A stretch of 64,000 bases of DNA from assembly GCA_001599915.1 (NCBI GenBank), contig BCIG01000001.1, positions 248,001-312,000 on the forward strand. The letters are read 5' to 3'. The notes beneath the pieces are model-generated. The model was not told the origin of the DNA. It saw only the letters and a program-made list of their open reading frames with translations, and did no database searches. Both the position numbers and the translations under genes were made by a program. Below, piece after piece: positions 1-9,355 of this stretch. The DNA comes from Symbiotaphrina buchneri (taxonomy: Eukaryota; Ascomycota; Symbiotaphrinales; Symbiotaphrinaceae). Position 1 is the stretch's first letter. Every line of letters starts with the position of its first letter.

Positions 1-154
1 CAAGCAGTTCGATGCCGAAGACTGCAAAGCCGACTGCCAGAGCGGAAAGAAACGAGGGCAGTGACTGTCCAGCACTCTGCTGGCCTTTGCCTGAGCTGCC
101 TGACAGCAAGCCACCGCTACTGGATGTGGATGCCGCTGATGTCGTGGCAGACAT
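1..154 (-). CDS. CSC1/RSN1-like cation channel, N-terminal fragment cut by the window edge
   Basis: From an ATG at 154 the minus strand stays open to the window edge and gives 51 residues. A Ser/Thr/Gly-rich start is followed by SLPSFLSALAVGFAVFGIEL, which looks like the beginning of a first membrane helix. A low-complexity start followed at once by a 'S-x-x-x-F-L-x-x-L' helix is usual for fungal members of the DUF221/OSCA (CSC1, Rsn1, Phm7) family of calcium-permeable, osmotically gated channels. The rest of the gene is outside the window, so the family call rests on the N-terminus alone. Another ATG at 161 lies in a different frame. A different multi-pass membrane protein is possible. Confidence 0.4.
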   Translation of the reverse strand, partial: MSATTSAASTSSSGGLLSGSSGKGQQSAGQSLPSFLSALAVGFAVFGIELL

Positions 155-1571
155 TGTGCATGAAGTTGCAATAAGACCAGCTTCGAGACTCCTCCTTGGC
201 CTACTCGGTGTGAAGACTATACAGAACCCTCGCGCAGCCTTGCATTGATCCTTATTTTATGTAGTGTCAGACAGACTTGCATGACCAGGAGCGGCGGTCT
301 GTAGGCGGTCTGTAGGTCTGTATTTGAGGGAAGGGTTCTGTTGATGGGGGAGTAGCAACCCAGTTGCAATCTCCACGGGCTAAGCAATGCAGCCAGCTCC
401 CTCGCGGCGCATGGAAGGAAATAGATATGTAGCAGGGTAAAAGAATAGAAGAGAAGCGTCCTGAAAAGGGTAAAGATACTGGAAAGATAGCGCTCTTGTC
501 CCTCTTCCTGTTCCTGGCCCTGCTCCTGACCCTTTTGCTGTTCTTGTTTGTCGCGTCAAATGCGTGCCGCCGCCAAGACTGCTTGATAGGCAGGTGGGCC
601 GCCAGCTAGCCGGCACTATGACGAAGGGGGCGTCACCTTAAAAAAAGATGCTGTGGTAACAATCGAGCAATCATGAGGTTACAGATACACAACCATTCTC
701 TACGAATGAAATGTCTTAAGAAGGTAAGGTATGTAGGCTGTCGGGTGAGCAGTCCTTCACTGTCGAAGCGACGAAGGCGTCTAAGACCACTCTGCACTCC
801 TGATACTACAATGGTCATTTGAGGATGAGACGAAGAGCATATGGGATACAGCGCTAAGATCGGCCCCCGGCATGTCGCAAATCGCTGCCGCGCGCTTTCT
901 ACCACCACACCATGTACGAAGCTCTCAAATTGTTCAAGACTAAAGGCGTGAAACCTCCACGCATCCAATAAACCCTTTGAACCACACTCACCCTCAAACG
1001 CTGCCATTGTCTTAGCATGCGACACCACAACATCTTGAAATAGTATGCCCAGCAATATGGCCAACAGCAGCTAGAGGCAGTATCATGCGGTTCTCAGCTT
1101 GCAGTCGGACTCAGTCTGGTAAAGATTGCCATGCGGATTGCAACTGTCCTTGAAATCGTGAATCAAGGTGTCTAATCCATGCCAGCACAGCTCTAATCAC
1201 ACCAGATCTCCCGTCTTTGACAGGAGCTGAGCATTCAAGGTAGCCACTGGCGGACATATCTATTCGCCTCCATGACCAGACCAGACTAAATGCTTTATTC
1301 TCCGGACGATGTCCGAATTGGATTATCCTCAGACGAGCAATCCTATATACAGAAAGCACTGCGTCGAGGTCAGTACCCTAGAATTATAACTTCGTTATAT
1401 CACCTCACCTCCATGTGGAGTGTTTCTGTTATCTTGCGCACCGTGTGCGGTAGATGCTGCAGTTGGCGCTGCAGAATAATATCGCAGTTCTGTGATTGAA
1501 GCGTGGTTCTGCTTTTGAAGACTTGCATTATGTAGTGAACCAGCTACGAGACTGTTCAAATTCTGGCAAGA
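155..1571. other. Intergenic: upstream region of the CSC1-like gene and downstream of VPS71
   Basis: No gene is supported here. Open frames on both strands (for example minus strand 633-1064) begin at non-ATG codons and lack any recognisable domain or codon pattern. A short tandem stutter of GGCGGTCTGTA lies near 291-320. The region is probably promoter and 5' leader of the leftward gene plus the 3' flank of VPS71. Confidence 0.5.
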
Positions 1572-2467
1572 TCAAGCGTAGAACCTTGAACATCGTTGTT
1601 CATCATGGATATGTTTACAATCCAGCCCGCAGACTCGAGATCCACATCTCAAACACCGGACAGTACCCCAGTACCCGCAAATCTCACAGAATTGTCTTGA
1701 AGGAACACCCGAAGCTCGAGGTGCGGCTCGGGCAGCGTGGTACGTCAGGGGAGGAGCAGACAGAAGCTGTTGCAGGGTGGCTTCTGAGGGCGGAGGAGGG
1801 ATGTGGGACTGTAGAAGCGGATTGTTGTCATCCGCGGTAACGGGAAACGGCAGAGAGGGCGTGGCTTCAGCGGGTATGGCGTGCGGCTCTGATGAACCTG
1901 GGACCGTTTGCGGCGCAGCTATTTGCGACCCAGTGTTCGGTGTTTTAGTCAAGCCTGGAGTCGATGATCTCTTTGCCATCGTCGATGCGGTTTTAGGTAA
2001 CTTGACTGGAGGCCCTCGATGGGCCGTATTCACGGTTTGCGCCGTCTGTGTGGACAGAGCTGCTTCTTCGTCGGCCAAATGATTGGCAAACGTTTTCTGC
2101 GATGCCAGTATCTTACGTACGGCTCCGGTCGTCTTGCCCCGAGAGACTAGTAAATGTTTAGCAGTTCACAGAACCATCCAGAGGAAGAGGCCAACGTACC
2201 GCAACCTGCAGCGTCTTTCTGTCGCGAAGGGATCGAGATCTGGACATCGCGGTGGTTGTCCTTATTGAAATCCGCGAGCCGCTTCAAGATCGCGTTCTGC
2301 TGCCTGGCTGTAGTTTCTCCAAACCCGATGACGGATTTTCGAGCGGCACGTTTCTGTGCTGTTGGCTGGATGGGTGCTTTGGAAGGATCGTAGCCTGTAT
2401 CCGCAACATAGGCCCAACCTGGGGCAACTGTGCTGGAAGAACTAGGCACGACCTCGACTAGAGGCAT
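1572..2467 (-). CDS. VPS71: Vps71/Swc6, SWR1 chromatin-remodelling complex subunit with HIT zinc finger
   Basis: There are two exons, 2467..2200 and 2146..1572, with a 53-nt intron (GTACGT...ACTAG) and a 280-residue product. The join restores GKTTGAVRKILASQKTFANH, the conserved helix of Vps71/ZNHIT1 proteins. The last 40 residues are a HIT-type zinc finger with paired CxxC units (FCEICGYWGTVRCLRCGSRV, then C, H, H and C) ending in CSRFYA. The middle is Ser/Thr/Pro-rich and probably disordered. By family, Vps71 helps the SWR1 complex exchange H2A for H2A.Z in nucleosomes, so it should be nuclear. The start at 2467 is the first ATG of exon 1 (MPLVEVVPSSSS). Confidence 0.88.
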
Positions 2468-2970
2468 GACCGGCGCTCACTACGTTGATAGCCAGAGAGT
2501 TGAAGCGATCGAGTGCCTTCAGGAATGTTGGACGGTGAGGCTGTAAGGAGGGTAGGTTTTCTGGACCTGGTGGAGGTATCTACACCGTGGGTACGTCCCT
2601 GGCAGATAAGCTTAAATAATCTAAAAAAGGTACGGAGGTACCTTGCCTCATCCTTGCACAGACTTAGGCTGCCTTACTCCAGGCCGTTCAACCCTTGAAA
2701 GAAGACCGGAGTCTGCCTCAACTTGTGATTACATATGAAGGAAGCAAGATTATGTCTTCATGTAAGACCGCAAATGCAAAACATTCGAGCTATGTGGAGT
2801 AAACCGCAGAGGAAAGGAGAACTCGGGTGGAACCATTCTCCATACTCCTCTCATTGTCGCTAGCAGCCTTGAAGACCTTCATGAATTGTGTTGAGATGCG
2901 CCCAATCCATTTGGCTGCCATTACGACTGCTTCATAGAAGCTGCGCACAAGATTTGATGTACAACCACTA
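2468..2970. other. Intergenic: VPS71 upstream region, 3' flank of the MBL-fold gene
   Basis: Non-coding as far as I can see. It contains one copy of the AAGGTAC...GGTACCTT motif at about 2627-2646, roughly 160 bp upstream of the VPS71 ATG. That is the same kind of position where the motif recurs elsewhere in the window. Confidence 0.5.
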
Positions 2971-4014
2971 CTAACGTATGGTTAAACTCTCACCCGTCGC
3001 GAGATTGTGCAGGGCCATTTCCTGACCATCTGCGGAGACTTGCTTGACAAGTTTCCGTATGTCCTCTGGACCGAAGTGCTGCACGCGCAATTTTCTCACA
3101 GAGATACCCATGGTGTCCTTGTCTCCATCGTGCGCAGATATCCAGCATCTCGGCTTCAAATGACGTACTATTTCCACTCCGCCCACAGCACCGGCATTGA
3201 TATTCCCACCAAGCCACCATGAGTTTTGAATACGGTCAAAGCCGTGCAAAAGTACATCCAACGGGAGCGCACCACGTGGCCTCAAGTAACATTCAACGTA
3301 TTCTTCTATGTCCGCGTAAGATACTCCGTGTGGAGAGTAAATGACCGACATTACCCCACGCTTTGGCTGGGCTACGGCGGCAGAACCTGCCTTCTCCGCG
3401 GACGTTGAAGGTCGAAATGGAGCATCCTCCGGAGCCTCCGCCGGGGGCATCTGGCAAGCAGCTATTGCCGGCGGTTGATATGTAATGCCCACAGCTGTAT
3501 GGAGTCCGGTTATGTCGTACTTTTTCACCATTAAAGTGATTGTTACCTCTCCATCTGCATCAGCAGGTGATGGAGTAGGCACGGCGAAGTGACGGATGCT
3601 GCTCGATCTTCGCCTATCATACTTTTCAAGGGTATGGACACGACTCGGGGGAAAGTGTTTCCATGACTTGATGGTCCTTGCTGCCCCCTTTTCGGCTATG
3701 AGAAGCGGTTTCAAGCTCTCGGATGGTAGCTGAGCGAGCGTTGCTTGATGACAGTGGTCCGGTTTATTCTGGCTGATGAGGACGATATCTGGTTCTGGGA
3801 TTTCTCGGAGAGAAGAAATGCAGGATGGGAGTTTGTGAGTGGTCCAGGCAAATTTCTTATGCCATATGGTGGTTGGACCATCCAACCAAGGGTCAATTAG
3901 GATGGAAAAGCTACCTGGTACAAGTCCCGATGTCTCGGGAATACGAAAGGCAGCGGGGTGAAAAGTGAGAAGAAATGTGCTGTCAGCATTGAGATGCTTG
4001 ATTGTAAGAGCCAT
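2971..4014 (-). CDS. Metallo-beta-lactamase-fold protein, fungal UlaG-like family
   Basis: One exon encodes 347 residues. The N-terminal half has an MBL-type strand order: TFLLTFHP, then SILIDPWLDGP, then PDIVLISQNKPDHCHQATL. The second half resumes with MSVIYSPHGVSY and HGFDRIQNSWWLGGN and ends with WISAHDGDKD, matching a late metal-site loop. In canonical members the central motif reads ISHxHxDHxD. Here the first two His are Gln and Lys while the Asp and the following His remain (QNKPDHCH), so metal binding may be altered or mononuclear. From memory, fungal relatives share this KPDHCH variant. The substrate is unknown. About 40 disordered Pro/Ala-rich residues lie near 190-230. The ATG at 4014 starts MALTIKHLNAD. 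Confidence 0.75.
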   Translation of the reverse strand: MALTIKHLNADSTFLLTFHPAAFRIPETSGLVPGSFSILIDPWLDGPTTIWHKKFAWTTHKLPSCISSLREIPEPDIVLISQNKPDHCHQATLAQLPSESLKPLLIAEKGAARTIKSWKHFPPSRVHTLEKYDRRRSSSIRHFAVPTPSPADADGEVTITLMVKKYDITGLHTAVGITYQPPAIAACQMPPAEAPEDAPFRPSTSAEKAGSAAVAQPKRGVMSVIYSPHGVSYADIEEYVECYLRPRGALPLDVLLHGFDRIQNSWWLGGNINAGAVGGVEIVRHLKPRCWISAHDGDKDTMGISVRKLRVQHFGPEDIRKLVKQVSADGQEMALHNLATGESLTIR

Positions 4015-5871
4015 GATCCGGACCTGCGAACGACAGCGCAGTCATCTTCGATCGATTGAACGGACGCCAATCAGGCCGCAGCATCACTCATAAGGAGTCA
4101 GACCCCATAAATCAACGTAGGACGCCATTGCTGAGAACAAGAAAAGGGGAACACATGTACGGCAAGGAGCGTACTCGACAGCAACGGGTGGCTTGCATTG
4201 ATGAGATGCGTTCTGGCCCAAGTAGGCCAACAAGCAGGAATATGCGAAGAGTGGAAAGCCGGTGCGAGGAACCGAGTCATGTCAAATCGCATCTTTAAAC
4301 GTGAGGCATCTTTTGCCCGATGTCACAAACAGAGAACGTGGTTCCCCATTTGCTGGTTGTGAACTTTCACTACCATTCAAGAACAACTAGAGCATAAGGT
4401 AGGTACCTTATGATGGGCTCTGGTGCAACCGAACCAGACATGCTGCAAATATTATTGTTCCTGCAGAGGATCATGGACGGAAGTGCAAATGGACTTCCCT
4501 TCGAGGCTTCAACGTTCACGCAGATCGGCGGACCTCTGTTGGATAACTCGTTTCCGAGTACCGTACAGTACTCGCACAGTCAGTCTGTCGCTCAAACAGT
4601 CTCTCGTACACTGCCAGCTGATAGGCGATCCACCTAAGGCATTCAAAACTGAATTGCAAGAAAGCTAAAATGCCTAGAACGAAGGGCGTCGTGCGCTTGT
4701 CTGTGCGCTTGGTGTGCGCTTTTCTCCAAAACTTCCTCTTGTGGGCCACTAAAGGAAGAGAGGGGGTCTTCCTACCGCCCCTAAGGGAGTTTTGCAGCGA
4801 CAAGCTCCAACCCGTGGAGAGCTCCCTCGAGCTCTCGGAGCTCGCTTTGACCCAGTGGAGTCCGATAAACTGTTTTAACAGGACCCCTTTTTTCTTTTTT
4901 TTTTCTTTTGATGCTTGAGTAACGTGCCACCAGAAGGAGCTCCGAAAGATATTATTTGCCGGAACCAGCAACTGGCTTTGCAGCTCGAGCTGCCAGGCTT
5001 AGTCATGACGATCCAAAACCGGGGTCCAATCCAGCGAGGAACGAGACGCCGAGCAGGGCGGCGATCGGTTTTGCTCTCTCGCCGTTCCTGGCGAATCACA
5101 CGTCGTCATTATTGGGAGCTGCAGACAGCCACTGACCAGGCTTTTCTTGGTGCGAAGACTGTACGGAGCAGAGAACAGGACCGTACCTAGTAAGAAGATA
5201 CAGATCTAGCTCCTGGTCAAAATCAGCTATGGACCCGTAAGTACTTGAGTTTTTGCAAGGGACCTAAGGACGGAAATAAAGTAATAATAATTGGCGCGTT
5301 GATGATGCCTCTACCTAAGGTAATCTCAGCTTGGAGCTATGATAGCTTCTTTTACCGCGCGATAGGGGGAGCTTAGAGGAGAAAATTAAGGTACAGATAC
5401 GAAGGCCTTATCCTATCTAATCTGCTGCCAGCTTGCCCCTCACACAGCGTAATCGCAGTACAATAATAGGCAAAAGGAAGGAAAAGGTACGACAGGAATA
5501 CGGAGTACCAGTACTCGCTCGGTGGGCAAGGAAAGAGCAGTTAGCTAAGGTACCTTGCCTACCGCAGCTCGTACCTACCTTACCTCAGGTACCTAAGCTC
5601 CCAATTCTTTTCTTACGCTCTCTCCCACCACCAGCTTTCCGCTTGCGGTCGTCACGATTACAGCAGCGAAGAAAAGCAGAAAACACCATCACAGCAACTG
5701 TCACCTTGCGACAATCATCTCGCAATCCGATCTCTCGTCGTAGCGCTTGCTCATTCAATGATTGCGAAAGCTTTGAAGCTGCACGCCTTCGCAATTGAGC
5801 TTCTTGTCCGTCCTATCTTGCCGCACTGCATGATACCTCTCTGCCCCGCTCGAGGGTAGATGCGTCAGGCC
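4015..5871. other. Intergenic: long divergent promoter region
   Basis: 1.86 kb separate the leftward MBL-fold gene from the rightward C2H2 gene. I find no convincing gene; the open frames here have improbable amino-acid composition. Visible elements are a GGTACCTTA motif at 4396-4410, a T-rich tract at about 4886-4909, CTACCTAAGGTA at 5311-5322, and a dense block of GGTACCTT/TACCTTACC/AGGTACCTAAG at 5543-5596. CT-rich sequence before 5872 is probably the 5' leader of the C2H2 gene. Confidence 0.5.
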
Positions 5872-7434
5872 ATGCCGCCTCGATCTTCACTCACCAGCTC
5901 CTTCTCCGTGTCGGATGCCAACAATGAAGTCCTCTGTCCCTTGCAGCAGAACGATGGCACTCCTTGTCGCAAACGTTGCACCGGTGTAAGTAGCAACTTT
6001 CCAGCTGGCTGGGCCAGCGCCGACCGATGAAGGAGCGGTCCGGTCTCCTCTGCCCCACGTTGGACCTGTGCTGACCGCTTCGTCGCGATAATAGGAAAAA
6101 CGATATCGCTCCATGCAGGAACATATCCGCCGAGCGCATCCGGAACACTACATCTCCAAACTGCCGGCCACGGAGGAAAGCTTTGCGCTGATGGTCAATA
6201 CCCCACCCTCTGAGCGACCGCCGCCGCCTCCGGATTCTGCGCCAACAGGTTCGTCTTCTATGCACCTGTCCATCGACCCGGACCTTCCGGTTGGATTTAT
6301 AGGCTCATGGATCTACAGGAAACATATACCGCGGGGCGCCAAAGCCCTCTGCGTCTCGCAGAATATCTGATGAGTATTATGTGAACTCGACGTTACCGGC
6401 CGCTAGTGCTGCTGCTGCCCTAGCCCAGCTACACAATCATCGACCAGAGTCAGACTGGGACTCGGAGCATGTATGTGGCCGAGTTACAACTCCCCTCTCG
6501 TGCTTCCTCACTGACGAAATCTTGAATTAGGAGGTGATGTCGGATTACGAAAGTAGACCCCCGAGGTCAATCGAGCTTCCAGCGATCAATACGGATATCA
6601 AACCGGAACCCTTTCCGCCTTACAATCTTCCCAGACCGCGTGAACTTTTACCTTCCATCTTATCTACTTCACCTCCAGGTCGCTCGTCCACCTTACCACC
6701 GATCCAGCGGCGGGACAAAGCAAACAGGCCGCGTAAATCGTCAGTCACACAGAACGCGAGAAGACCAAAACACGAGAGGACCAAATCTAAAGAATACTCC
6801 AGAAGGTTGAGCTATGAAGGCCGGAAAGCGCTATCTGCCGAACCGCAGTCTGTGGCTGCATTCGGTAAGAGATGGGAGGATCTTATCGACGCAGCCGCTT
6901 CCGCAACAGAGGAAGAAGAGGACCGGACTCCTGTAAGATACCGCATCCTATACCAGCTATGGCTATAGAAACTGATCGCGCCTTTAATAGCAACCTCCAT
7001 CACCGCCATATATGAATCGAGCTTCCCTTCCCCCTTTACTGAACCAAAGGAACTATCATTCTTACCACGCATCCCCGCTTCAGAAAGCTCTGACACCCCC
7101 TCCTCTCGATAATGAGACCCAACCATTCCCTTCTGTTGAATCGTCCATGCAGTCTTCGATGGGGTCTACGGGCTCGAACTTCCACATGGGTTCTCATGGG
7201 CTGTTATCGGACAGCTCCCCTACGTCTAGTCAACAGGTCCAGATATATTGTTCGGCATGTCAAAATCCGAGCTTCCTCAAAGAGAGCTACGCATGCACTG
7301 AATGTATCTGTGGCATTTGTCGGGACTGCGTGGCGATACTGGCAAGCGAGCAGTCACGGGGCAGAGCCGGGAGGTGCCCACGTTGCGGTACTCTAGGCGG
7401 AAAATTCAAGCCATTTCAACTAGATATTAGATGA
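5872..7434 (+). CDS. Nuclear-type protein with N-terminal C2H2-like finger and C-terminal Cys-cluster (RING-like)
   Basis: There are five exons: 5872..5985, 6095..6248, 6319..6470, 6531..6932 and 6991..7434, giving 421 residues. Each intron has GT-AG ends and the joins keep frame. Joining exons 1 and 2 brings together C and C (LCPLQQNDGTPCRKRC) and two His (EKRYRSMQEHIRRAHPEHYI), a C2H2-like finger. The middle is Ser/Pro/Arg-rich with acidic EEEED patches. The C-terminus has at least four Cys pairs (YCSACQNPSF, YACTECICGICRDC, CPRCG), a RING- or B-box-like zinc site. I believe similar proteins occur across Pezizomycotina but I do not know a function. A transcription-related or ubiquitin-related role are both possible. 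An in-frame ATG at 5860 directly after a stop codon is an alternative start. Confidence 0.75.
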
Positions 7435-7650
7435 TATACATGCCAACTCAGGCAGAGCTTCGAAATATCGATGGAGAAAATGTCTCCAGGAAACCCAGCA
7501 ACCGTCCCTGGAACGCCGACAGCCCTCAAACCGGGGTTTCAACTCCGCAAGCACGAATCATCGACCGAGGGTGCTCCTGGCTAGACGCCACATTCTGTTG
7601 ACGACAGGCCGTCACTGGTAAACAGAAGATTCAAGGACAGAAATGGAAGA

Positions 7651-8552
7651 TCAGCTTTTGCTGGCATCATTGGCTTTGAACGCGCAATATAACAGCTGAA
7701 TCAATGGCCCTACGAGCAAGAACATTGACAGAAACTGCCCGAAACCCCATTGTGGGTTCGACAGTGTCAAATGATTCCGCCGGATCGTGAGCTCAAGCAT
7801 TGCTATAATATAGGTGCAAATTGCCAAATGGACAATCAGCGAGAAAAGCAGCCAAAAACTCGTCTTCTTCTCCGATGTCTCTTTCTTCTTGCCACCAATT
7901 GCTCCTGCTTGAGCGAAGCTGGCAAATAACACGGCAACCATCATGACGATCGTCACCGCTACTATGCTCCACCTGGTTCTGGCATCCGTTGCGGCGACAG
8001 TAACTCCGAAGACGACATACACCGTTTCGGAGTTGCACTCGGACTGTCCACCCACTGTGGGCGCTTTGGCCCAGATATAACAGTTGAACACGAGGAAGCC
8101 GCCCCAGATCATGTACTGGAGGCCGATTTTCGCTGTTCTTTGGAAAGTGCTAACGCCATAGGATGCTTTGGACGCCAAGGTGACGCAGAGCAAGGCGATG
8201 AGATGCATGACGCAGATCGCATCAAAAAGGTCGAGTGTGTTTTGGGACACTGTGAGGATGGCGGTAAAGAGTAAAGCCAAGCCTTGGATGGCGATGGTTG
8301 CATTGAGGGAGTTATTGAAGTCTGGCGACTTGAGCGCATAGCTCAATATAGGCCCGCTGATCGAGAGGATATAGATTGATAGACGGATCTGGCGGAGTGG
8401 AGATATATTAGCACTCGAGTGTTGTAGTAAGTTGACAGAGCGCAAGGGAAAAGGGGCAAAAGGGGCAAAAGGGGCTTGTTAAAACGCACGCCAATGCCCA
8501 TGACATCCGGATCGGCCGTGATCTCACAGCTTCCCGTACTGGAGGAAGTCAT
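7651..8552 (-). CDS. Polytopic integral membrane protein, conserved fungal hypothetical
   Basis: Two exons (8552..8490 and 8388..7651) encode 266 residues. Exon 1 gives a short extracellular-type start with one Cys (GSCEITADPDVMGIG). The 101-nt intron begins GTGCGT and ends CCGCCAG. After the join, IRLSIYILSISGPILSYALK begins the first of about seven hydrophobic segments. Others are around LFTAILTV, FDAICVMHLIALLCVTL, YMIWGGFLVFNCYIW, IVAVTIVMMVAVLFASF, LFSLIVHLAICTYII and FLSMFLLVGPLIQLLYC. The 'ADPDVxGIGVR/IR' start recurs in a large family of uncharacterised fungal 7-TM-like proteins. The function is unknown, and a receptor or transporter role is only speculation. The intron carries a perfect 9-mer tandem repeat. 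Confidence 0.75.
8449..8475. repeat. Tandem repeat, 9-mer AAAAGGGGC x3, inside an intron
   Basis: Three perfect head-to-tail copies of AAAAGGGGC occupy the middle of the single intron of the membrane-protein gene. On the coding strand this reads GCCCCTTTT, giving a long pyrimidine-rich tract inside the intron. It is a likely site of copy-number variation between strains. Confidence 0.85.
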
Positions 8553-9355
8553 CTTCAGAGAGTCACGACCCGTAATCTTCGCCGAAAATTAGAATATGAA
8601 TCTTTTTTGGCCCAAATTGTGCCGTTCCTCCGCCTGGCCTGCCCGACCTTTGGTGGGAGCTGTGCATATGTAGCCATCCACAACCACCAGCATTCCTCGG
8701 TCCCGCCGCTCACGATGCGCCCGCCAACCTCGACGAAACATTCAACCCCGCACTTCGCCATCGTAAACGACACATTTGCGCCGGACACTAACCACGATCG
8801 TGGCTTCAGCCCGCGGGATCGCATTGTTTCGGTGGTGCAGCTGACCTCTGCGCTGGGGAAGAATGCCATCATGGCTTTCCGCGCGGGCTGGGAGCTGCAG
8901 ATTCCGTCCGCAGTGCCACAGCGCCACAGCACGGAATTCCTGTTTACGCTTGGGCGCTTTGCATCGAGTGGCTTATTACGGTCAAAATGTAGAATGTCAA
9001 TACTGAAGCCATGCGGAAGAGATAATTATCCTATCAAGATTGTATCCCGAACCCCTTCACCTTGGGGGCCTGCTCCAAAGGCCTCCCTTCGTACAAGTAC
9101 ATTTGGCTACAATAGTCAGCTTGTGTCACGCGTCTTGAATAGTAAAATTCCATGTATCATTTCATGTAGTCATTACGCTCTATCGCATCTAGGAAGTCCC
9201 AAGATAGCCACTAACGCCAGCTATACCAACTGATCCCTTGATCCCTCTGTCGGAACCCTTATATGTTTGATGCCGATGACCTCCTGAAGTGAAGACCGAC
9301 CCGCGGATCCGCCAACGACCGAGTATCTCAGGAACACACGCGAGCTCCAAAACAA
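8553..9355. other. Intergenic: no supported gene
   Basis: This region lies upstream of the membrane-protein gene and downstream of the F-box gene. A 208-codon plus-strand frame (8607-9233) and a 125-codon minus-strand frame (8555-8932) overlap each other. The plus-strand frame starts on a non-ATG codon, and neither shows a domain. I treat both as chance frames. A lineage-specific gene cannot be excluded without transcripts. Confidence 0.4.

Noticed and set aside
633-1064. 143-codon minus-strand open frame
   Set aside because: It begins on TTG rather than ATG, has no recognisable domain and lies in a likely promoter.
1384-1400. ATAACTTCGTTATA, close to half of a loxP site
   Set aside because: It is not an exact loxP arm, has no spacer or second arm, and no recombinase gene is nearby; chance match.
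4516-4971. 151-codon minus-strand open frame with a poly-Lys run
   Set aside because: Composition follows the T-rich tract on the other strand; no ATG context, domain or splice logic.
8555-9233. Overlapping opposite-strand frames of 125 and 208 codons
   Set aside because: They exclude each other, the plus-strand frame has a non-ATG start, and neither resembles a protein family.
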